From the NCBI GenBank assembly GCA_902555535.1, contig CACDTB010000003.1:1-64000 (forward strand): 64,000 nucleotides of DNA, given 5' to 3'. Made by a program: the position numbers and the translations under genes. Of this stretch, positions 10,185-20,397 are shown piece after piece (position 1 is the stretch's first letter; each line of letters opens with the position of its first letter). The DNA is from an uncultured Pelagibacteraceae bacterium. GTDB taxonomy: Bacteria; Pseudomonadota; Alphaproteobacteria; Pelagibacterales; Pelagibacteraceae. The notes under the pieces are model-generated. The model was given only the letters and a program-made list of their open reading frames with translations, ran no database searches and had not been told where the DNA came from.

Positions 10185-11666
10185 TTATCTGATTGAGAAA
10201 GGGTCTAGAGAAGGTTCGTCAGATGTATAGAACCATGTTGTTTTTACTCTTGTATAGTCTTTAATTGAGTCAATTCCTGCTTCTTTGCCATACCCACTAT
10301 CCTTGATACCTCCAAATGGAGCTGAAGGAGAAATTAATCTATAAGTATTTACAAAGGTTATTCCTGCCCTAATTGCTTTTGAAACTCTCATGCCTCTAGA
10401 TAAATTACTTGTATAAACCCCAGAGGATAATCCATATTGATTATCGTTCATTTTTGAAATTACTTCCTCTTCTGTATCAAATTTCATTACTGATAACACA
10501 GGTCCAAATAATTCATTTTCTGCTACTGGCAGATTGTGATTATCACATTCTATAATTGTAGGAGGAAAGTAATATCCTTTATTTGAAAAAGAATGTCTTT
10601 CACCTCCACACTTAATTTTTCCACCTTGATCAATTGTCTCTTTAATATTTTTTTCTATTACTTCTAATTGTTTAAAATTACTTAAAGGTCCCATTTCTGT
10701 TTCTGGATCCATTGGTGCTCCTATTTTTATTTTAGATGCACGTTTTGAAAGCTTGTCTAAAAATTCATCATAAATTCCTTTTTGCAAATAAAGTCTTGAA
10801 CCTGCTATACAACTTTGTCCACTTGCACCAAATATTCCAGCTGTAATACCATTTATTGCATTTTCTTGCTCTGCATCATCAAAGACTGCAACTGGACTTT
10901 TTCCACCCAGTTCTAAACTTACTTCTGATAAATTTTCTGCTGAGTTTTTAATTATATGTCTTGCTGTTTCAGGACCACCAGTAAAAGCAACTTTTTCAAC
11001 TAAGTTATGAGTAGTTAAACTTTTACCACAAGGATCTCCAAATCCTGTAATTACATTCACCACACCTTTAGGGATACCAGTTTTTTCAACTAATTTTGCA
11101 AATTCAAACAAAACAGCAGGTGCAAGTTCTGAAGATTTAATTACCACTGTATTACCCATTGCAAGTGCTGGTGCTACTTTAGTTGCGGTTAAAAACATTT
11201 GTGAATTCCATGGAATAATTGCAGCTATAACTCCTATAGGTATTCTTGTTGTTATTGCCTGAACATTTGGCTTATCTATAGGCAAAACCGTACCTTCAAC
11301 TTTATCTGCCAAGCCAGCATAATAGTCGTAGTATTCTGCAATATAAACTGCTTGCTTTTTTGTTTCTCTGTAAAGTTTTCCAGTATCAATTGTTTCTATT
11401 TCTCCCAGCATTTCTGCATTCTCTCTCAATTGATTTCCAATAGCTCTTAAATATTTAGCTCTTTCTCTAGGTAGTAGCTTTGGCCATTCACCCTCGAATG
11501 CTTTTTGAGCAGCTTTAACTGCATTATCAACATCTTTAGCACTTGCTTCTGGAACAACTGCCCATGGCTCATTATGTTCTGGATTTAAAGTTTCAAATGT
11601 TTTTTTACTTTCAGAGTCTACCCACTCACCATTAATAAACATTTTATATTGCTTTAGTTTACTCAT
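10185..11666 (-). CDS. NAD(P)-dependent aldehyde dehydrogenase
   Basis: VSLELGGKSPVAVF, FGASGQSCIAGSR, ELFGPVLSV, APFGGIKDSGYGKE. Confidence 0.9.
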   Translation of the reverse strand: MSKLKQYKMFINGEWVDSESKKTFETLNPEHNEPWAVVPEASAKDVDNAVKAAQKAFEGEWPKLLPRERAKYLRAIGNQLRENAEMLGEIETIDTGKLYRETKKQAVYIAEYYDYYAGLADKVEGTVLPIDKPNVQAITTRIPIGVIAAIIPWNSQMFLTATKVAPALAMGNTVVIKSSELAPAVLFEFAKLVEKTGIPKGVVNVITGFGDPCGKSLTTHNLVEKVAFTGGPETARHIIKNSAENLSEVSLELGGKSPVAVFDDAEQENAINGITAGIFGASGQSCIAGSRLYLQKGIYDEFLDKLSKRASKIKIGAPMDPETEMGPLSNFKQLEVIEKNIKETIDQGGKIKCGGERHSFSNKGYYFPPTIIECDNHNLPVAENELFGPVLSVMKFDTEEEVISKMNDNQYGLSSGVYTSNLSRGMRVSKAIRAGITFVNTYRLISPSAPFGGIKDSGYGKEAGIDSIKDYTRVKTTWFYTSDEPSLDPFSIR

Positions 11667-12444
11667 CTGATCCAATAAAATTTTTGATTGTTAAATTTAC
11701 ATCATCAGCACACTCAATACCACAAAGATGTTTTCCATCTTTAATGATCTTTAATTGACTTTTAGAGATCAAACTATTCAATTCTTGAGACATTTTTACA
11801 GTTGAGCCAATGTCGTATTCACCTGTCATAACCAGTGTGCTTGCTTTAATTTTATTAAAATCTTCATCATTTTTATGATTAACGAATAGCTCGTAAACCT
11901 TTAAAAAATTATTCATATTATTAGCAGACAAAATTGAACTTATTTTTTCATATATTTCTGGATTATTTTCTAGATATTTATCAGTAAACCATCTTTTCAA
12001 GGCTTGTTTTGAGAGTTTTAAATCTTGTTTTGCTTGTTCAAATCTTTGATTAACAATTTTTTGTTGTTCCTCAGTTCTTTTATAAATAGAACACAAAAGA
12101 GTTAATGTCTGTAAACGTTCATTATGTTTAGTTGCAAAATTTCGTGCAATTAAAGACCCTATAGAGAAACCTACAAGATGTATTTTTTTTATATTAAGAT
12201 GGTCCATTAACCCAATTAATTGGTCAGAAAAATCATCAAAACTAATTTCCTTATTTTCTAATGAAGATTTTCCATGACCTAAAATGTCATAAGCAAGAGT
12301 CGAATGATAATTAAAAAATTCAAGTTGAGGCTGCCATATTTCGTGAGTAAGACCTACACCATGCACAAATACTATTGGCACATCTTGATCCTTTTTATTT
12401 AATAAGTAATAAGTTCCTGAGGCAGTAGTTCCTGTCGTCATCAA
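11659..12444 (-). CDS. Alpha/beta hydrolase
   Basis: VFVHGVGLTHEIW, LVGFSIGS nucleophile elbow, late DGKHLCGIE. Confidence 0.85.
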   Translation of the reverse strand: MMTTGTTASGTYYLLNKKDQDVPIVFVHGVGLTHEIWQPQLEFFNYHSTLAYDILGHGKSSLENKEISFDDFSDQLIGLMDHLNIKKIHLVGFSIGSLIARNFATKHNERLQTLTLLCSIYKRTEEQQKIVNQRFEQAKQDLKLSKQALKRWFTDKYLENNPEIYEKISSILSANNMNNFLKVYELFVNHKNDEDFNKIKASTLVMTGEYDIGSTVKMSQELNSLISKSQLKIIKDGKHLCGIECADDVNLTIKNFIGSDE

Positions 12445-12447
12445 GAA

Positions 12448-13035
12448 TTATTTTGGCTCAATACCCATTTCTTTCATGTCTTGATATCTGTCACCAGTTC
12501 TTGCATGTGCTCTACCACTTGATGCCCCACCAATTGCAATTACCACCTCGTCATCGAAGGGTGCATCATGAATGGTAAAATCATGAGTTAGGTAATATGG
12601 TCTCAATCCAGAATCTGTTTTATGCATCATAGGAATCGCAATCTTTGATCCAGCAGGTCCCCTTGTATTTGTAAAACTTAAATAGGAAGTTCCACCAACA
12701 GCATCTCTAAATTTATTACCAAACCTTAAAGTATGTATAAAAGCTGAAGCATGCTCTATTTCACCGTTCAATCCAACTACACCTGCCTTGCCATATGCCA
12801 ATATTTTTTCAGGTGATCCTATTTCTTTTATCAATTCTGGAACAAGCAAATCACCTAGCTTTGGTGCAAGATCTAAAATAGTTGGTCTGAGATCTTCAAC
12901 AAAACCCTGACCATGCCATGGATTTTTAAATACTGCTGCTACTGATACCATTAAAACTGGTTCTTTCGCTTCTTTACCACCTTCAATAAAAGTTTTGTCT
13001 ACAAATTTTGTAAATTTTCTTAATTCTAATTTCAT
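12448..13035 (-). CDS. Amino acid synthesis (AA_synth, PF06684-like) family protein
   Basis: ELRKFTKFVDKTFIEGGKE..PWHGQGFVEDL..AYGKAGVVGLNGEIEHA matches remembered family consensus. Confidence 0.8.
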   Translation of the reverse strand: MKLELRKFTKFVDKTFIEGGKEAKEPVLMVSVAAVFKNPWHGQGFVEDLRPTILDLAPKLGDLLVPELIKEIGSPEKILAYGKAGVVGLNGEIEHASAFIHTLRFGNKFRDAVGGTSYLSFTNTRGPAGSKIAIPMMHKTDSGLRPYYLTHDFTIHDAPFDDEVVIAIGGASSGRAHARTGDRYQDMKEMGIEPK

Positions 13036-14735
13036 TTTTTTAATTTATGTTTGAAACTATCTCTTCTAAAACTGTATAATGCTTTTGGATCCACATCAAC
13101 ATCTATCACAGATGGCTTATTCGATTTAATTGCTGCTCTTACAGCTTCACTAATCTCAGAAATTTTTTTAACTTTAAAACCTTTAGCACCATAAAGTTCT
13201 GCAACTTTATCAAAGGATGGACTGGTAATATCTGCACCTAAATATCTTTTTCCAAAAAAATCTTTTTGATAAGCTTTTTCTGCACCCCAACTTTGATTGT
13301 TCATCACAATAGTTGTTGTATTAATTCCATATTCAACAGCAGTACTTAATTCAGATATTGTCATGCCAAAACCTCCATCACCCATAAGACTAACAACTGT
13401 TTTTTTAGGTTTTGCAACCTTAACTCCAAGACCACATGCAAAAGAAAAACCAACTAAACCAAAATCCAATGGAGTAAATAATGAAGGAGGATCATAATAT
13501 TCTAAAGCATCCGTAGCCTGCAAACATAAAGTTCCAGCATCTAGAGTAATTGCTGAGCGTTTTGGTAGAACTTTTCTTAATTGTTTAAATAGCCCTTTAG
13601 GCTGTATAGGAAAATTTGGACCCAGATTTTCTTTATTTCTATTTATCAAATATTTTTTTCTCTCTTTTAAATAAGAGTTAGTCCAATCTTTAACATTTAA
13701 TTTAATTTTCTCTTTTTTAATCTCTTCGTAAATCTGTTTAGTTGCAGTCGCAGCATCTGCGTGTATCTTTACTTTTACAGGAAAATATTTTCCAAGCATT
13801 GTTTTTTCCAGTTCAATTTGAATTATTTTTGCTTTTTTATTTATATTTTCATAGGAGTAAAAAGTTGAATTAAATCCTAAACGCGTTCCAATTGCTAAAA
13901 TTACATCTGCATTTTTAACTAATTTTGATGCTACAGGATTTCCTCTAGGACCCATTTGTCCCGCATTTAATTTATGACCAAAAGGAATTGCATCTCCATG
14001 TCCCGCGGCTGTAACAATAGGTAAGTTGCATAGCTCAGCTAACTTTATTACCTCTTTGTATTTAGAATTATACTTAATTCCTGCTCCAACAATAATTACC
14101 GAACATTTTGAAGATCTGATTAATTTTGCAGCCTTTTTGATATTTTCTTTATCTCCTTTTTGTTTGCTCTCATTTGTGAACGATGGTTTTTTAGTATTGA
14201 TATTATAATTGTTTGAAGCTGCTAATATATTTCTTGGTAAATTTACACAAACAGGTCCTTTTCTAGGTTTCATTGCCAAACTAAAAGCATCACTCATAAT
14301 TTTTGGGATTATTTTTGAATTTTTTATAGTCCAAGTTTTTTTTGTAATAGGTGCAAACAAAGACTGTTGATCTAAACCTTGAAATGCATCTTCCATTTTA
14401 TCTTTAGTTGAATACGAACCTGCAATAGCGACAACTGGTGAGAAAGCTGCTTTTGCTTGAGCAACGCCTGTAACTAAATTAGTGGCACCAGGTCCGTTTT
14501 GTCCTGCAATAATTACCCCAGGTCTATTGGATGCTCTTGCATAACCATCAGCCATATGTGTGCCAGTTCTTTCATCTCTGACACCAATAAATTTTATACT
14601 TTTCTCATGATAAAGAGCATCAAACATTTCCATTGTTGCTGAACCAATAAGTCCAAAAACATGTTTTACTCTCTCTTTTTTTAATGATTGAACAGCAGCT
14701 TGTCCGCCGCTAATTCTTTTTCGTCTTTTATTCAC
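13032..14735 (-). CDS. Thiamine pyrophosphate-dependent enzyme (acetolactate synthase-like)
   Basis: RDERTGTHMADGYAR, GQNGPGATNL, GDGGFGMTISELSTAV..NNQSWG TPP motif. Confidence 0.87.
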   Translation of the reverse strand: MNKRRKRISGGQAAVQSLKKERVKHVFGLIGSATMEMFDALYHEKSIKFIGVRDERTGTHMADGYARASNRPGVIIAGQNGPGATNLVTGVAQAKAAFSPVVAIAGSYSTKDKMEDAFQGLDQQSLFAPITKKTWTIKNSKIIPKIMSDAFSLAMKPRKGPVCVNLPRNILAASNNYNINTKKPSFTNESKQKGDKENIKKAAKLIRSSKCSVIIVGAGIKYNSKYKEVIKLAELCNLPIVTAAGHGDAIPFGHKLNAGQMGPRGNPVASKLVKNADVILAIGTRLGFNSTFYSYENINKKAKIIQIELEKTMLGKYFPVKVKIHADAATATKQIYEEIKKEKIKLNVKDWTNSYLKERKKYLINRNKENLGPNFPIQPKGLFKQLRKVLPKRSAITLDAGTLCLQATDALEYYDPPSLFTPLDFGLVGFSFACGLGVKVAKPKKTVVSLMGDGGFGMTISELSTAVEYGINTTTIVMNNQSWGAEKAYQKDFFGKRYLGADITSPSFDKVAELYGAKGFKVKKISEISEAVRAAIKSNKPSVIDVDVDPKALYSFRRDSFKHKLKK

Positions 14736-15901
14736 GAAACTTTTTTTACTTCAGTATCAAAATCATCTTGGAAGTGAGGCATAACTTTCTCTGTGAAAAG
14801 TTTTATACTTTTCATACAATCTTTATGCTTCACACCTGGAAAATTAGACCAAACTTGTAAATTTTGTAAATTGAGTTCAGATTTTAATTCATGAATTTTA
14901 TCAATTACATATTCGGGTGTTCCAAATAACATGTTTCTTTTATGTAAAAATTCATAATTTAATAAATCTAATTTACCTTTTGTCTCCGGTAATTCTTCAC
15001 CTGGATCCATATGATTTCCTAAACCTCTCCAATGGCAAACCCATCTCATATAATTTACCATATGTTCACCAGCCTTTTCTTTTGCTTCTTCCATCGTATC
15101 TGCAACAAACATATCTCTTACAAGAGACACCCCTTCGCCAAGAGGTATATTTTTCTTTGTTACCTCTGATCTTTTATTTTTATAAGCTTCAAATTTTGGT
15201 TTCAAAGCTTTTACAGTTGGAATCCACATAATAACATTAATGTTATTTTCAGCAGCCCACTCAATTGATCTAATTCCATCAACAACTTGATGAATTGGAG
15301 GATGTGGCTGTTGATATGGCTGTGGAACAACACTAATTTTTTTCATAGTGCTGTCTTCCATATTCATAAATTCTTCACTAGGAGGACTCATATCGTGCTG
15401 CCAGACATAATTTGGCGATGGATAAGTATAAAATTCCCCTTGGTGGTTGAAAAATTTTTCACTCCATGCTTTCTTTAATACTTCTAAAGTTTCAGCAAAT
15501 AATCTGAAATTTTTAGCCTGATCTTTTAAATCAGCTTCTTTGTTTAAATTTATTGCTTCTCTACCATAAATTCCTCTTGCTACACCAACTTCAACTCTTC
15601 CTTTAGAAAGCTGATCTAGTGTAGCTATATCTTCAGCTAATCTTATTGGATTATGAAAAGTAATAACGTTTGCTGCTTGACCTATTCTAATATTTTTTGT
15701 TCTAGCTGCTGCATCTGCACCCATCATTAATGGATTTGTACAAGATTCCATTCCTTCATGATTGAAGTGATGCTCTGTAAACCATATTGAATTCCATTTA
15801 TTTTGATCACAGTATTCTGTGATTTCTTTAGTTTCATCTAATAGTTGATGATAGGGTTTGTGTGTCCAGTTTGTGGTATTACAAAAATAACCAAATTTCA
15901 T
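14732..15901 (-). CDS. LLM-class flavin-dependent oxidoreductase
   Basis: Bacterial luciferase-like fold signatures WFTEHHF, DQLSKGRVEVGVARG; start at MKFGYFC preceded by AAAGGAGGC. Confidence 0.87.
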   Translation of the reverse strand: MKFGYFCNTTNWTHKPYHQLLDETKEITEYCDQNKWNSIWFTEHHFNHEGMESCTNPLMMGADAAARTKNIRIGQAANVITFHNPIRLAEDIATLDQLSKGRVEVGVARGIYGREAINLNKEADLKDQAKNFRLFAETLEVLKKAWSEKFFNHQGEFYTYPSPNYVWQHDMSPPSEEFMNMEDSTMKKISVVPQPYQQPHPPIHQVVDGIRSIEWAAENNINVIMWIPTVKALKPKFEAYKNKRSEVTKKNIPLGEGVSLVRDMFVADTMEEAKEKAGEHMVNYMRWVCHWRGLGNHMDPGEELPETKGKLDLLNYEFLHKRNMLFGTPEYVIDKIHELKSELNLQNLQVWSNFPGVKHKDCMKSIKLFTEKVMPHFQDDFDTEVKKVS

Positions 15902-16081
15902 AAAGCCTCCTTTAAAAATAAATTTAAAGACGACCGATCCCACTTTCGTAAACCAATGATATTTTACGACGAGTTATGTATCGCTTTTACAAACAATATC
16001 ACAATTTTTAAAAATATTAAATATTTTTTATATTGTGACTATCAAATAAAAGAAACCTATGAGATTTTAAATCTATGAAAA

Positions 16082-17356
16082 TTAATTAGGCTCAACATCA
16101 AAAGCTAAAACTATACGATCTTCGTCAGCTTCAAATGGAACTGTATAATGAAGTAGTGAGGAGGGAAATAAACACAAGCTTCCAGTAATTACATCTATGC
16201 TTTTCTTATCAATATTTTCATCTATACAAACAACAAGATTTCCACTATCCGTATTTAATTTTTGAGGAACGTTTACATAAATACTACCACTTAGCCAGCC
16301 AAGTTCATGCATGTGAGCAGATAATTTACCACCTTTTTTCAAGCTAACAATCCAGCCGCTCAAGTTGTACTTAGAAGGCCAATTTTTTAAAAAACCCTCT
16401 TTACTATCCTTGAATTGATAACGGTAATTTTCAATTTCTGCATGAATAATTTTTTGAATTTCACTTGTATCAAAGTCTTTATTTGCAAATATATTACCAG
16501 CTGTTTGGTAGCCATTTGTAATAAGTTTTTGAGTTCTATTAGATATAAAATTATTTTTCAAAATATTTTTAACGCCTTTAATAATTACATTTTGAAAATC
16601 ATATTTTTTAATCAAATTTGTTTTTAATACATATTCAAGTGGTTTGTTGCAAAAGGGGTTATCTTTTTTAACTCCGTATTTAGCCTCCGCCCGAGAACAA
16701 ATTGAACCTATAACTGCATTCATTTGACCTTCCTTAATAATAGTATCTAGTTTTTTATATAATAAGGATTGATTATCTATTTTGTATAACGATTTTAATA
16801 AACCATCTGATAAACTTGAAACACCAGGTTTAATTTTAATTGCTTTTTCATAATAAATAATTGCTTTTTGAGGTTCACCAATTTCATAAAGTAAATTTGC
16901 AAGATTACCATTAGCATCTAAATGATTAGGATTAATATTAATTGCTTTTTCATAGCAATTTTTTGCTTTTTGCTTATCTCCTAATTCTTTAAATACCAAA
17001 CCTAGATTGCAATGTGCATCAGCATAGTTCGGTTCAAGTTGAATTGCTCTTTCATGACAACTTTTTGCTTTTTGCATTTTACCCTCTTCTATTGAAATTA
17101 TTCCAAGATTATTATGTGCATGTGCTGAGTTAGGATTAATTTTAATTGATTTTTCAAAATAATTTGTAGCCTTTTGGTAATCTCCTAAATTAAAAGATAT
17201 CATACCCAGATTATTATATGCGCCTGTATGATTAGGTTTTCTTTTTAAAACTTCATTGTAAAGATTTTGTGCTTGAGAAAGATTATTTTTTTGATGATTT
17301 TCGATAGCTAGATTAAAAACTTCATATGTGGTTAAATTTTTATTTATATTTTTCAT
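16082..17356 (-). CDS. TPR-repeat protein with C-terminal putative 2OG-Fe(II) oxygenase domain
   Basis: 4-5 TPR units (AHNNLGIISIEEGKMQKAKSCHERAIQLEPN) then SLKKGGKLSAHMHELGWLSGSIYVNVP...SLCLFPSSLLHYTVPF, 2OG-FeII_Oxy_5-like. Confidence 0.8.
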   Translation of the reverse strand: MKNINKNLTTYEVFNLAIENHQKNNLSQAQNLYNEVLKRKPNHTGAYNNLGMISFNLGDYQKATNYFEKSIKINPNSAHAHNNLGIISIEEGKMQKAKSCHERAIQLEPNYADAHCNLGLVFKELGDKQKAKNCYEKAININPNHLDANGNLANLLYEIGEPQKAIIYYEKAIKIKPGVSSLSDGLLKSLYKIDNQSLLYKKLDTIIKEGQMNAVIGSICSRAEAKYGVKKDNPFCNKPLEYVLKTNLIKKYDFQNVIIKGVKNILKNNFISNRTQKLITNGYQTAGNIFANKDFDTSEIQKIIHAEIENYRYQFKDSKEGFLKNWPSKYNLSGWIVSLKKGGKLSAHMHELGWLSGSIYVNVPQKLNTDSGNLVVCIDENIDKKSIDVITGSLCLFPSSLLHYTVPFEADEDRIVLAFDVEPN

Positions 17357-17461
17357 TATTATTTAAAAGTTTCACATAAGCTATTTCAAATCATAAATAA
17401 ATTTTGATTTGTTTAAAAAATTATTAACAGTTAAATATTATCTAAATAAATATTATGGTCC

Positions 17462-18433
17462 TTATCTTTGATATTCAATAAATTTTTTTAAAGATTTTTT
17501 CAAAAAATTTTGAAAAGAAATAGCTCTCCTATTATTCTTCGTATTAAAATTTAAAAAAGATGGTGACATCTTAAAATCATAAGATGGCTCGAAGAAAAAA
17601 GGAACAGACATTCTTTTTGATTTATTCCACAAAACTCTATGGTTAGTAGCTTTAAATTTGCCTTTACTTAAATATTCCAAAGCAAGACCAGTATTGACAA
17701 TAAGTACTTTCTTATTGAATGGAACATTGTACCATTTTTTTGTTTTTCTATTCTGCACCTGTAGACCACCTTTTTTATCTTGATATAGAATTGTAAATAT
17801 TCCACTATCAACGTGTGTTTCACATCCAAGTGCAACACCATCTTGTTTTGATATTTCTACTGGTTTTGTTTGGTTTGGATAATAATTAAATCTTAATGTG
17901 CTCAATGTTTTTAATCTTGAAAAAGCTTTACTAGAAATATCAGGATTTTTTTTATTAAGTTTTATAACACTTTTAAACAAAGTTTCACTCAATCTATAAA
18001 TATTATTAAAATATTTGTTTAAAATTTTAATTGAACTTTTGTTAAAACATTTTTCTAGATTAAGGTGCTCTATGAATTGATTATTTTGATTTGATGCATA
18101 TTTTTTGGTAATTTTTAAATCACCTATATCCAAACCTTCTTTTCCATTTACATCATTAGGAAAATATCCTCTGTATAGATTTTTGTTTTTTTTATTCCAT
18201 TTTCGTGGTGATAATTTTCTTTTTTTACTTTCTGGTAAATTAAAAAATTTGTTACCAACTTCACAAATTTTTTTAATCTCATTTAAATTAATTCCATGAC
18301 CAGTAATTTGAAAAAATCCTATACTGATACAAGCTTTTTCAATTTCTTTAATTGTTTTAAATGCTTTCTGAGTTTCAAAATTATTTTTAACCAGTGAAGA
18401 TATATTGATTGTTGGTATATAGTTTTTGGTCAT
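17462..18433 (-). CDS. Isopenicillin N synthase-family 2OG-Fe(II) oxygenase
   Basis: FFQITGHGI, HVDSGIFTILYQDKKGGLQVQ, NTGLALEYLSKGKFKATNHRV. Confidence 0.88.
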   Translation of the reverse strand: MTKNYIPTINISSLVKNNFETQKAFKTIKEIEKACISIGFFQITGHGINLNEIKKICEVGNKFFNLPESKKRKLSPRKWNKKNKNLYRGYFPNDVNGKEGLDIGDLKITKKYASNQNNQFIEHLNLEKCFNKSSIKILNKYFNNIYRLSETLFKSVIKLNKKNPDISSKAFSRLKTLSTLRFNYYPNQTKPVEISKQDGVALGCETHVDSGIFTILYQDKKGGLQVQNRKTKKWYNVPFNKKVLIVNTGLALEYLSKGKFKATNHRVLWNKSKRMSVPFFFEPSYDFKMSPSFLNFNTKNNRRAISFQNFLKKSLKKFIEYQR

Positions 18434-19383
18434 CTTCTAACTGGAGTTTCTGTTGCAATATATTGATCTCTAGCTTTTTCTCTAAAGTAAATATAAATTC
18501 CAGCAGCTATTATACATGCAACACCAAAAAATGTTCTACTTGATGGAATTTCATTAAATAAAAAGTACCCTGGTATCATGGACATTATAATTAATGAATA
18601 TTCAAACAAAGAAACCACCGAAGGTGAGGCAACAATGTAAGCTGAAAATATGCAGAGAAAAGCAATTGAGGCGACAAAACCAAAAAACAAGATAAATTTC
18701 CACGTATATTCAATGTTTGAAAACCATTCTCTAAAAATAAACTGCGTAGTTGGATCAAAGTCGGGGTTATTCAATTGTCCGTTTCCCATAAACAAATAAA
18801 TAAGACCACATAAAATTAGAGCTATTAAATAAAAATAAAATAATTGAGTATTTACATCATCTTTATCAGATGTGTATTTTGTTATAGTCATGGATGCAGC
18901 ATAAAAGAATGCACATACTACTGGGAGTAAACTTTTGTATTCAAAATCAGAAAAGTTTGGGTCTAGCACAATAAAAACTCCTATAAAACCAAAGACAATT
19001 GCAGACCATCTCCTTATTCCAATAAACTCTTTCAAAAAAAATTTAGCAAAAATAGATACAAAAAAAGGACAAGAAAAAAATAAGGCATTTGCAGTTGCTA
19101 GTGGCATGTAAGTAAGAGAAATAAAGAAAGCTGAAAATGCTAAAAAGTGAAGAACCACTCTAATAATTGTCCAAACAGGATAGTAAGTTTTTAGTGAAAC
19201 TTTCTGTTTTCTAAATTTTATGTAACTAAAAAGTAAAATAGCTGCAACAAAATATCTTCCAAAAAAGATTTCATAAAGAGAGGCTTTTTCAAAAATATAT
19301 TTGATTAAAGAGTCTTGCATTGCAAATAATGTCATTGCAATGATTATTAAAATTATACCTTTAGAATTATTATCTTTTGTCAT
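18430..19383 (-). CDS. EamA/DMT-family transporter
   Basis: 10-TM DMT architecture, LKEFIGIRRWSAIVFGFIGVFIVL. Confidence 0.85.
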   Translation of the reverse strand: MTKDNNSKGIILIIIAMTLFAMQDSLIKYIFEKASLYEIFFGRYFVAAILLFSYIKFRKQKVSLKTYYPVWTIIRVVLHFLAFSAFFISLTYMPLATANALFFSCPFFVSIFAKFFLKEFIGIRRWSAIVFGFIGVFIVLDPNFSDFEYKSLLPVVCAFFYAASMTITKYTSDKDDVNTQLFYFYLIALILCGLIYLFMGNGQLNNPDFDPTTQFIFREWFSNIEYTWKFILFFGFVASIAFLCIFSAYIVASPSVVSLFEYSLIIMSMIPGYFLFNEIPSSRTFFGVACIIAAGIYIYFREKARDQYIATETPVRR

Positions 19384-20334
19384 TTATCTAAGAGGCTTTT
19401 CTGTAGCTAAAGATTGGTTTTGTGCTTTCTCACGCATAAAAATATAAACACCACTTGATACGATAATTAAGATTCCAATCACTGTATTTAATGAAGGTAT
19501 TTCATCAAAATATAACCAACCTACAAGTGGTGACCAAAATAATATTGAATATTCGAAAGGTGAAACAACAGCTGGAGAAGCTATACTGTAAGCAGTAAAT
19601 AAAAAAAGAAAAGCAATAGTTGCTGTTACTCCAGTTGCAGTCATTAATAGAATATTAGAGTTAAAATCAACAAACCACTCCCTAAATATAAATTGAGAAG
19701 CTGGATGGTCTGAATTGTTATATTGACCATCACCAATGACAAAATAAAAAATTATACTTATAATTATTGCGCCAATGTAAAATGTAAATGTTTGAGTATA
19801 AACACTATCCTTATCAGACGTTTTTTTTATTATTATCATAGATAATGAGTAACAAAATGCACATAAAATAGGCAATAAACTTAAATAGTTAAAATTACTA
19901 AAATCTGGATTTAATGTTATATACACTCCTATAAATCCTACAACTACTGCAGACCATCTTCTTAACCCAATTTCTTCTTTTAAAAAAAAATGAGCGAATA
20001 TTGTAATTAAAAATGGAGTGACAAAAAATAAAGCTGTTGCAGTACCAAGTGGCAATACAGTCAAAGAAACATAAAAAGAACTAAAACCAAAGAAAAAAAG
20101 TATTACTCTGGTAAAAGTTAAAAGAGGATATTGGCTTTTAAATACTATTGGTTTTTTTGTTATTATTAAAAATAATAAAATAAGCACAAAACTTACTATA
20201 GTTCTTATTAAATAAATTTCATAAAGAGAAACAAAATTATAAATATGCTTCATAATTCCGTCCTGGACAGAAAAAACCATCATGGCTATCAATATGAAGA
20301 CTATTCCTTTAGGATTATTGTTTTGAGTGCTCAT
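19384..20334 (-). CDS. EamA/DMT-family transporter (tandem paralogue)
   Basis: LKEEIGLRRWSAVVVGFIGVYITL; co-linear similarity to neighbour. Confidence 0.85.
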   Translation of the reverse strand: MSTQNNNPKGIVFILIAMMVFSVQDGIMKHIYNFVSLYEIYLIRTIVSFVLILLFLIITKKPIVFKSQYPLLTFTRVILFFFGFSSFYVSLTVLPLGTATALFFVTPFLITIFAHFFLKEEIGLRRWSAVVVGFIGVYITLNPDFSNFNYLSLLPILCAFCYSLSMIIIKKTSDKDSVYTQTFTFYIGAIIISIIFYFVIGDGQYNNSDHPASQFIFREWFVDFNSNILLMTATGVTATIAFLFLFTAYSIASPAVVSPFEYSILFWSPLVGWLYFDEIPSLNTVIGILIIVSSGVYIFMREKAQNQSLATEKPLR

Positions 20335-20397
20335 TTACGCTCTATATCAAAAAAGAATATGTTTTTAAATTTATTAAATTTATGTCATATTTAATTT

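Noticed and set aside
16840-17300. Apparent tandem DNA repeats
   Set aside because: Explained by ~34-aa TPR units in the protein, not a CRISPR or satellite
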